Assembly: GCA_009801085.1 (NCBI GenBank)
Contig: VNWV01000042.1
Coordinates: forward strand, 31,392 to 95,391
Length of the DNA: 64,000 nt
Direction of reading: 5' to 3'
From: Lasiodiplodia sp. COLG20
Lineage: Eukaryota; Ascomycota; Dothideomycetes; Botryosphaeriales; Botryosphaeriaceae
Within the stretch, counting starts at the first letter, position 1. Each line of letters opens with the position of its first letter. This document shows, piece after piece, positions 56,432-64,000 of the stretch. The notes beneath the pieces were generated by a model. That model made no database searches, was not told the origin of the DNA, and was given only the letters and a program-made list of their open reading frames with translations. Position numbers and translations under genes: made by a program.

Positions 56432-58175
56432 CTACTCTAGGAAAGTAAACAGGTTCGTATGTACAACGTTGAGGGCGCGGTCAGCGTCCCTCTCTTCGAT
56501 AACGCACGAGATGTTAATCTCGCTAGCACCTGTAGTTGCATCTATTAGCATCTTCATCTGACGTAGAGATATCAATGAACATACCTTGCGAGATCATCTC
56601 AATGTTGATGTTGTTCTCTCCGAGCACGGAGAAGAAACGGCCGGAAATACCAAGCATGTTCTTGAGCTGTTTACCAACCAAGCTCACGATGGCCATGTCC
56701 GGCACGAGATCAATGGTACCAATTTGGCCAAGATCAATGACGCAGCCCTTCAACTCCTCATCCTGGATGTGGTACTCCTCATCCGTACCGTAGGTCAGCA
56801 TGGACGACTCGGAGTGCAGCACCAGCGAGACGTGCACCTCGGACGAGGAGATCAGGTCGACAGACATGTTCCACTTGTCCAGGATGGCGAAGATGCTGCG
56901 CAAGAAGCCAGGCGCACGAGTGCGCTTGTTGCTGTGGACGTTCAGCACCACGATACCGCGCTTGATGGTGACGGCAGTGGGGCGCTTCGGGCCCTTGAGC
57001 GCGGTGACATTGCTGCTGGAACGTGTGCGGAACAGCTTCGGGTCGTGCAGCGGGTTCTTGCCATTGAGCTCCTCCTCCGAGTCGGGGAAGATGACAGTGC
57101 CAGCATTGCGCGGGTTCATGACGTTCTTGATGCGGATGGGAATGCGCGCGCGGATGACCTGCTCCATGGTGAAGGGGTGAATGACCTCCGAGCCATAGAA
57201 GGTCAACTCGGCCGCCTCAGAGGGCGTGACCGAAGACAGCAGCGCAGCAGTAGGCACCTTGCGGGGGTCCGCGGTGAAGATGCCGTCAACTTCCTTCCAA
57301 ATCTGGAGCTCATCGGCCTCGGTGCCAACGGCGCAGAGTGCGGCGCACAAATCAGTGTAGCCGCGACCAACTGCGTTCAGCAGTCCGCCCGGGACATTTC
57401 CGAAATAGCCCGTCACAACGGGGACCTTGTCTCCGCAGGACCTAAGCTCGTCGCCGAGCGTCGCCGCCAGACCCGCATAGAAAGTCTCATCCAGGGCCTT
57501 ATTATGGCCCGGGCTGTGGTTGATGACGTTGGAAAGGTCGACGTATTGGGACGGTACACCGTACTCCTCCAGCAGCGCGGCCATGTAGCGGCAGCTGAGC
57601 TTTTCGCCTTTGCTGATGATCTTGTCCTCGACGCGGACACTGACCTCCTCCAGGTGCTGGGCCGACTCGAGGATCTTGATGAGGTGACGACATTCCTCAT
57701 TGACATCCTCAGTGTACTGCGCGATGATGTCGGGGTTCTTGATGGTATCGAGAGCGGCCTGGATGTGGTCGGTACGGATAGCCTCGACGATTTCGACGTA
57801 GCCCTTCGAGCCAGGGATTTCGGCTTCGCGCGCCGAGCGGAGAAGCCTACAGGAAGCGCAATGGTCAGCCTCGATTGAGCCACCGATGACAAAGGGCGGG
57901 GTACCTGTTGGTGGTGCCCTCCAGCTTAGTATTGTTGCTGCGGGCAGAGCAGACGATTGCGACGCGGTTCTCGCTGAGACCCGACCTGGCGAAAGATTAG
58001 CGGAATGCTGAATGGTTGCCAGAGCAGCGCGTGCTCACTTCACAATCTCCGCTATATTGACGGCAAACTTGCCGACACTCGTGCCCCCGAACTTAAGGAC
58101 CACCCATCCTCCCGGGAGTTCTTTCTCCTCTTGGTGAGATATTCTTGAGGAACCGTTGGTGAGTGTGCTAGACAT
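56432..58175 (-). CDS. HOM3: Aspartate kinase
   Basis: First step of the aspartate pathway to threonine, methionine and homoserine: ATP-dependent phosphorylation of L-aspartate. Exons are 58039-58175, 57905-57985, 56585-57846 and 56432-56529, giving 525 residues, the usual fungal size. The nucleotide/substrate motif KFGGTSVGK is near residue 30. Further motifs are GYFGNVPGGLLNAVGRGYTD and WKEVDGIFTADPRKVP. Two ACT domains follow (around VLNVHSNKRTRAPGFLRSIF and MAIVSLVGKQLKNMLGIS), the sites of threonine feedback in fungi. The last exon restores the conserved ending SQGASEINISCVIEE. Reading through the final intron would give a false short C-terminus. A 430-codon antisense frame opposite the main exon is an artefact. 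Confidence 0.95.
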
Positions 58176-58742
58176 TTTGACAGATGTGCTCGGAAAGCGG
58201 AGGTGGCGAGCGAGCAGGCAATTAAGGGCGCGAGTAGAGCGTGGTATGATGGTTAAGAGTCAGAGAATCAGCGCGGTGTGGGGTGTGCGTCGTGAGAGAC
58301 CAGCGAGTTCGGCGGGGCGTACCGTGGCACCGTGGCGCAACCCTGCAGGCATTGTCATTTTTTTTATGTCTCGGCACCCGATAGCGTCACTCCGCCCAAC
58401 GCCCCTTCCGATGCCTAATAACCTCAGGCCCGATTCGCCCGTACACCCGCGCCCTCTCACCGGCAATTGGATGAAAACACCGTGTCATGCGTCGTGAGGC
58501 ATTTTATCATTTCGTGCGCTGTCATCAACTATTGTTACTGCTACAAATGGAGGGTATTACGTCGGCTACGACCTTTTATATAGAAGCTGGTGGGCCCTCC
58601 CATGCGCCGCGCTATGCATCCAACCGCCCATTCCGTGAAGAATTTAAAATCATCAACGCCCGTCGGGACGCGTTGTCCTAGCGCCATGTCGTGCGACTCC
58701 GATAACCCCGAAATGCCTGTTTGAACAACACCTGCTAGAAAT
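58176..58742. other. Intergenic: HOM3 promoter and BUR1 3' end
   Basis: 567 bp. The HOM3 promoter is on the left (both genes read leftwards). No TATA box or other gene is seen. Confidence 0.45.
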
Positions 58743-60837
58743 TTATCGCCTGTAGATATCCCTTTCTCGCTCTCTCCGGTCGCGATCCCTGTCGCGATCG
58801 CGGCGATCGTAAGCATCGCTTCCAGGGCTTCTGCTGCGCGTCCGACGCCGTCCTCCTTCATCGTAATCAAGCGGATCATCGTCACGGGGACGTCTGTCCC
58901 GATATCCTCTTCGGTCATCTCTTGATGGGGGTCTACTCCTGTCTCGAGAACTGCGGTCATCTCTGTCTCTGTCGTTTGAGCCACGCCGACCTCCGTCGGA
59001 GTAGCTTGGTATGTACGTGTCGACGTTTGGTGGCGGTCTGGGTGGACGAGCTCCACCAGTTACGTAGGCTCTGTTTGTGGGTGGGTGTGGCAGCGGGTGT
59101 CTGCTACCTTCAGGAGGCGGCGGAGGGAGGCGCGAGCCTGGTGGGCCGGCATAAGGTAGGCTGGTGTGACGATGTGCTTCAGCTTCCCATGGCTGACGGC
59201 GAGGAGGACCTCGCTGGTCATATGGCCCACGTCCATCATACGGACGTGGAGGTCCTGGGGGTATCGCACCCGGTGGTCCTCGATCACGTGGATAGCGGTC
59301 TCCGTTCATGTACCCTCCATGTGGTGGCGGGCCACCGGGCCAATCACCGTTCGGGTGAGGGCCCATGCCGACGGTGCCACCGGCAGGCGCAGGTGGGAGG
59401 GCCTGTTGTTTGCCACGAGCAGTGCGGCGGTCTAGTTCGTGCGAATCTGCAAAGCGCGGGAGATCTTCAGGTCGTGCAGGCTTCGGGTGTTCCTTGAAAT
59501 ACGGGTGCTGAAGGGCGTCGATCGCATTGATCCGCTTCCTCCAGTCCAATTTGAGAAGTTCTTGCAGAAGCGAAATCGCCAAGGATCCTTGCCTGGTATT
59601 TGGTCAGCAAAAGCTTATTTCCAAGCAGGGTTTTCACGCACTCTCGGAAAACATGGGGAAGGTTGCCCCTTCGCGGGGCAAATTGTTTCACTCCGTCGCA
59701 ACCGGGCAATTGGCTCCATCCTGGCATGTTGTCCTCGGTGGGAGAGCCGACCAAATCGAAGATGATCTGAGTTTGGTTGAGGTCGCTGTTTCCAGCGAGA
59801 ATGGGCTTTCGTTTGAACATTTCACCGAAAACACAGCTTCGTAGAAGTTAGTCCAGTTCACCAAGAGAAGACTGAGTGGCTCACCCTGCACCCCACATGT
59901 CGATCGCAGTGGTGTACCGACGAAGGTTGAGTAGCAGTTCCGGAGGACGATACCAGCGAGTGACGACAAGCGCAGTATAATCTCTCTGGGCCTCACCACC
60001 ACCTTTTCCAGGCTTGGGTACCGGTTCATCGTAATGACGAGCGAGACCAAAATCTGCGATTTGCAAGATGCCCTTGTTGTTAATCAACAAATTGGCAGCT
60101 GTACTGCGTTAGTACGGAGTGAAATGGTATGGGGACTGTCTCGAACTGACCCTTCATATCACGGTGCAGGATGTGGTTCTAGAAGGCATGGGTTAGCAGC
60201 CGTAGGTTTTGCGCCATCCGGGTAGCCATACATCATGCAGATACCTCAGCCCCTCCAACAGTTGTAGCATGTAGCATTTGATTTGAGGCTCGGTCATGCG
60301 GACGTCGGGGTTGTCAAGGAGGCCGGAGAGATCGTGGTCCATGTAAGGGGTGACCATGTACAGAATCGCGCGTTTCCTTCCTTCGCCTATGGCCCAGTCA
60401 GACCCAGCCAGCAGAGCCAATAGTATTCCGTACGTACCCCTCGTTCGTTCAACGGCCATTTCTTCCAACTTGAGGACGTTTGGGTGGCAGAGCAGCTTCA
60501 GCAACTTGATCTCGCGAAGCGCAGTTATGGGAAACTAGGGTCGGTCAGTATCGGGCGCCACTTCAGGGACTCGCGGTACTCACGCCGTCCTTTTCATTGT
60601 GCATGAGGATCTTCTTGAGGGCAAAGATGGTCCCAGTGCGGCGTGATCGTGCCTTGTGGACTTCACTTTGTTGTCGTCAGCGCGGACTGCAACTAGAGGT
60701 GCCGGCGCGGAGACCTACCCAAAAGTGCCCTCACCAAGCTTGCCCATGATCTCATATTCGCGGATACTGGAGCAGCCATGGAACTTTCGGTGGGCGAGGC
60801 CCGGTGCGGGCGCGGAAGATGGAGCTGTTTGTGCCAT
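58743..60837 (-). CDS. BUR1: Cyclin-dependent kinase BUR1 (CDK9 orthologue)
   Basis: Catalytic subunit of the fungal P-TEFb-like kinase. With its cyclin it phosphorylates the Spt5 tail and the Pol II CTD and promotes H2B ubiquitination by Rad6-Bre1. Exons are 60719-60837, 60584-60665, 60438-60534, 60232-60386, 60151-60178, 59885-60098, 59642-59836 and 58743-59592, giving 579 residues. Motifs: glycine loop [15 protein letters not shown]-type Lys in FALKKIL, cyclin-binding helix [10 protein letters not shown] (the PITALRE signature), catalytic loop HRDMKAANLL, DFG in [11 protein letters not shown], and T-loop [17 protein letters not shown]. The intron at 59593-59641 is supported because splicing gives [17 protein letters not shown]. 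The C-terminal 250 residues are Pro/Gly-rich and then Arg/Asp-rich with [13 protein letters not shown] repeats, as in other filamentous-fungal BUR1 proteins. Confidence 0.95.
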
Positions 60838-61348
60838 TATGGGCGCGTTGCAAGATTGGGATATGGCCGGAGCGACGCGGGGTTGATTTGCGTCCGGATA
60901 TTTAGTCGTCGGCGTGGAGTAGAAGCTCGATCGGCCTATGTCGTCGCGACATGTAGACGGCGCGCGGCGGCGACTGGAGACAGGGCGGTCGGCGGGGTAG
61001 TTGCCATGCGCGTTCGGACGGCAGGTAACTGGAGACGGCACGGCGATGCGATTTCTCGCGCTGGCGTCACCGTGCGGCGCGGCTTGAACAGACGGGCGAA
61101 GGGTCGCAAGGTACGCGTTGTCCAGTGCAGGGCGAGATTCTGTTCCTATCGCTGCAGATCGCCAAGCCAGGCTGGCTCTCCCGCCCGCCGCTAGTCCGTG
61201 CTGCCCGCAACCTCGCGCCCTCCAGTGCTTGACAGCTGCACATCCGTACTCCACATCCTCCACCACCAGCCCTCGCTCGGTACGCGCATTCGCCTCCGCC
61301 CACCTCCGGCCGCCCGGCTGACTCTTTCCGCGACAGATACTCCGAACA
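60838..61348. promoter_or_regulatory. Divergent promoter region: BUR1 / NDUFB2-like
   Basis: 511 bp between the two start codons, GC-rich, with C/T-rich tracts on the right (61270-61345). The BUR1 frame remains open upstream, but no better ATG context is seen. Confidence 0.45.
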
Positions 61349-61578
61349 ATGGCTGGCCCTACCGGTGCTCGCGGCCACGGCGGCCACCCCATCCACGTCC
61401 ACCCTGTTCGCCCGCTCTACCGCTTCTTCGCGACCGGCCTCGGCGCCAGCATGTGGTTCTTCGTACGCCCATGTGACTCCGTTATCAAATCCGATGCTGA
61501 CCGAAGCTGTAGTTGATGTACCGCGCGAAGAAGGACGGCGCTGCGCTCATGGGCTGGAAGCATCCGTGGGACCACTGA
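61349..61578 (+). CDS. Complex I accessory subunit, NDUFB2-like miniprotein
   Basis: 59-residue protein from two exons, 61349-61462 and 61513-61578, with a 50-nt intron. It has a Gly/His-rich N-terminus (MAGPTGARGHGGHPIHVHPV), one membrane helix (FFATGLGASMWFFLMYRA), and a short C-terminus LMGWKHPWDH. Single-helix architecture with W-F/Y-R-A-K-x-D-G and G-W-x-H-P-W matches small accessory subunits of mitochondrial NADH:ubiquinone oxidoreductase of the NDUFB2 kind. I am fairly sure of the complex I assignment and less sure of the exact subunit. Both exons are too short to be found without the splice join. Confidence 0.7.
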
Positions 61579-62131
61579 ACGCGCATGTCCGGGGAAAGGG
61601 AATGTACCAAAACAATAGAACTTTCGACAATGGGATGGCGCCCGGGCACTATGCCTTGTACATATGCATTTGTGGCAGGCTGAGACCAGAGAAGCACGCG
61701 TTGAGAGATGCAAGCGCAGCCCTGAGATTTTGATATCCTTTCATAATGGGAAATGCACCCAATATCCAATCAAGCCAGACAAGCACCATGGATTTTGCAT
61801 CTCGAGAATCAGGCTGCCGGGATCGGATCGGATGTTCTGCGCAATGTCATGGCACGGTGGAACACCTGCCTTGATGGGGAGATTGGTGTGAGCTGAGGTG
61901 ACCGCGTATGCGTATCGCTTGTTGTATGCAAATACCAGCATGATTTTCTTGGCTGTTGTCGGTGAGCAATCTTCGGGAAAGTTTAAGGCTTCTTCATCTG
62001 TTGAAGCTGTGAAACCCCTCTATACTTTCATTCAAGCGACACAGTCTAGAAATCATTCCCAAATTCTCTACATGGCTTCTAGTACATTATTCAACGCCCT
62101 TGCGCTCACAAATGCTCCTCGAGGCAACTAT
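61579..62131. other. Convergent intergenic region
   Basis: 553 bp between the stops of converging genes. No gene seen. Confidence 0.5.
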
Positions 62132-63405
62132 TCACGCAACCCGATCGGTTGGCTTCTCAAACAGATAGTGGGAAACCCCCCATGTCTCCCCATTCTCATA
62201 GGCAAATAGTTCTGCGCAAGCCATGTAGAAAATCTGCCACCGGTTGTACCATGTTGTTGTGCTCTCTTTCCCGTACGTTGCTTTCAAATGGGGCCAAATT
62301 TCTTTCTTGTGAGCGGTCATCTTCGATAGCCAGTCCTGTTTTGCGGTCAGCCTGCCGAATCTACAATTGCTTTCATGTTTCTCACCTCGCATGTCTTCGC
62401 ATAATGCTTGCCATTGACCCACCACTGCTCCTGCAGGTAAAGATCTCTTTGGAAGTAGTGAAGCAGATCTGTGCTCGGCATGGTTCCGCCGGTGAAGAAA
62501 TGCTCCGTCATCCAGCCACTCTCAAAGTCGTACGGGGTGCTCTTGTGCGCAAATATATGCACAAACAGTTTCCCGCCCGGCTTCAGGGCGTGAGCCACCT
62601 TGGCCATCAAGAGCTCGTAGTTCTTCATATGTTCGAACAACTCAATGGAAACCACGCGGTCAAACTGTGACGGCTCAAACTCATAGTCCACCACATCTCC
62701 GGTGATGACTGTCAGGTTCGTCAAGCCCTTCTCCTTGGCGCAGGAGTCAATGTACTCTTTCTGGGTGCGAGAGTTGGAGAACGCCGTAACAGAGCTGTTG
62801 GGGAAGATTTCGGCGAAGAACAGTGACGCAGATCCCCAACCGCAGCTTCACGACAATAAATCAAATCAGAACATGATCTCGGCCATATCTTTCACCAAAG
62901 TCACGGGATAGTAAAATCAAGCACGTACCCAAGATCGAGAATGCTCATGCCATCCTTCAGCCGAGCTCTTTCGACGTACAACTTGAGCATGGCCATCTCA
63001 GCCTGCGCCAGCGTCTCGCCGCCCTTCGGATACAAGCAGCACGAGTACTTCATACGGGGACCGAGACAAGCACTCAACACGCCGGTGCCGACCTCGTAGT
63101 GCTGCTCGTTGGCGGCCGCCGTCTCGACGGCGATGGGCCGCGTGCGCAGCAGCGACACGTACTCCATCTTGCGCGCATACGCCGCCTCGAGCGTCGTGGA
63201 CGCGATCTCGGCTAGCCGCTGCTTCAGCTGCTGCCGGATCCCAATCCGAATTACCGCCTGCGGCAGGTACCCGCCGTCCAGCAGCGTGTTGAGATAGTCG
63301 CCATTGAAGATGTATTCTGGTGTGGCCACGTCAGCGCATTGTTGGGTGGTAGTGAAGGGGCACGTAGGGAAGAGTGGAGTTTGTCCTACCGTAAGCGGAG
63401 TTCAT
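62132..63405 (-). CDS. Cyclopropane-fatty-acid-synthase-like SAM methyltransferase
   Basis: SAM-dependent methyltransferase of the CFA-synthase/coclaurine-N-methyltransferase-like superfamily. Exons are 63390-63405, 62929-63316, 62386-62845 and 62132-62335, giving 355 residues. The first exon codes for only MNSAY plus one base. Its intron (73 nt, CTGAC branch) removes an apparent GTG-initiated start. The conserved N-terminal part includes [20 protein letters not shown] and [17 protein letters not shown]. Motif I is LDLGCGWGS, formed across an intron. Further motifs are [35 protein letters not shown] and [11 protein letters not shown]. The final exon starts DWLSKM. Substrate (phospholipid acyl chain or amine) cannot be decided. 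Confidence 0.88.
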
Positions 63406-64000
63406 GGCGAAGCTGGGCCGTTCAGCAATCAACTCAGCGGTGCAAAAGGTGCAAATCAGCAAATGTTGTTGACGGGCGCTTGCAAATGGGTTTGAGCCGC
63501 AGCATTGTGAATGCAGTTCCCAGCGACGTGGTTGTGACACTAGATTGTTTTGGATGTTGACTGTGCATTTTTGGCTAGGTTTGTCATGATGTCATAGACT
63601 TTGAAAACGGTCTCAGGCTGCAGCCAACGACTCGCATCATTGACAGCCGATATTCGTATGCAGCACCGAAAAAGAAATAACAAGGCTGGCTTCTTGAAAA
63701 TGAAAATGAAATTAAGAGGAAAATCACAAAGGCGGAGTTGTACCGTAAAGTGGGTTGTGCATATACAGTAGTAGATTCTTCAAAAATGCACACGATAGAG
63801 CTTCATTTCTCATGTGTTAGTGATCCTCTCCAACGACTCGATCGTGAGGCGCCAGGGTGCAGCTTTAAACGTTCTGAGACGGTCTAGTAGCAATAGCGAT
63901 AGGGCGGAGCAGCGCAAGCGTGGTGCTTAGTCAACGACCATCAACCCAGATATCGAAAACTAGAATGGATGGAAAGAAGGCGGATGGATGAACAGAAACT
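63406..64000. other. Right edge: promoter side of the methyltransferase gene
   Basis: The minus-strand frame of the first exon stays open to about 63540 without another ATG. The remainder is AT-rich and without a recognisable gene. Confidence 0.4.

Noticed and set aside
56586..57878. 430-codon plus-strand frame opposite aspartate kinase
   Set aside because: Spans an intron of the real gene and has antisense-type composition.
62901..63329. Methyltransferase start at the GTG at 63327
   Set aside because: It lies inside the first intron. The exon at 63390-63405 supplies an ATG and joins in phase.
1..64000. CRISPR arrays, prokaryotic operons, insertion sequences, secondary-metabolite core genes
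   Set aside because: None seen. Gene structure is eukaryotic throughout, and no polyketide synthase, peptide synthetase, terpene cyclase or transposase sequence was found.

Overview
The window is nuclear DNA of a filamentous ascomycete (Pezizomycotina). The evidence is about 23 protein genes with many short GT-AG introns (mostly 45-75 nt, often with a CTRAC-like branch site), a nuclear tRNA-Trp gene with an intron next to the anticodon, and families typical of these fungi: DUF3433 membrane proteins, a large hybrid histidine kinase, a fungal wax-synthase-type acyltransferase, BRE1, BUR1 and the GID subunit FYV10. The sequence alone does not fix the genus. Exon chains were built by hand from splice signals, reading phase and family expectation. 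For every spliced gene the exon lengths sum to a multiple of three, except where a lesion is reported.

Layout. 0.9-9 kb: FLX1-like mitochondrial carrier (+), a long disordered coiled-coil protein (+), and a wax-synthase-like membrane acyltransferase (-). 9.4-21.7 kb is a housekeeping block: RBG1/DRG1 GTPase (+), FYV10/GID9 (+), BMT5-type 25S rRNA methyltransferase (-), BRE1 histone-H2B ubiquitin ligase (-) and the TFIIIB subunit BDP1 (+). 23-27 kb: hybrid histidine kinase (+). 27-35 kb: a gene-poor AT-rich stretch with tRNA-Trp(CCA) (-), a large 2OG-Fe(II)-oxygenase-like protein (+) and an NmrA-like NAD(P)-binding protein (+). 35-43 kb: a DUF3433 double-domain membrane protein carrying two lesions (-) and a secreted amidase (+). 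43-46.9 kb: a local duplication array with three copies of an unrecognised microprotein gene, then sequence without clear genes. 46.9-63.4 kb is again housekeeping-rich: hotdog thioesterase (-), MFS transporter (+), mitoribosomal mS33 (-), RNase III (+), a conserved-looking unknown (-), aspartate kinase HOM3 (-), BUR1/CDK9 kinase (-), a complex I NDUFB2-like miniprotein (+) and a cyclopropane-synthase-like methyltransferase (-).

The genes do not form a biosynthetic cluster. Several share a role: BRE1 and BUR1 both act on transcription elongation and H2B ubiquitination; BDP1, RNase III, BMT5, RBG1 and mS33 serve RNA and ribosome production; mS33, the NDUFB2-like subunit and the FLX1-like carrier are mitochondrial. 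Several neighbours are divergent and share short intergenic promoters (wax synthase/RBG1, BRE1/BDP1, thioesterase/MFS, mS33/RNase III, BUR1/NDUFB2-like).

The most unusual items are: the microprotein array (43.3-45.1 kb), with one copy lacking its ATG and one truncated; the DUF3433 gene, with a 14-bp direct-repeat insertion plus an in-frame stop; a carrier intron that ends in GG instead of AG; an oxygenase-fold protein that seems to have lost its iron ligands; and a BRE1 RING finger with Asp in place of its last Cys. Some of these could be sequencing errors, which is stated in each entry.
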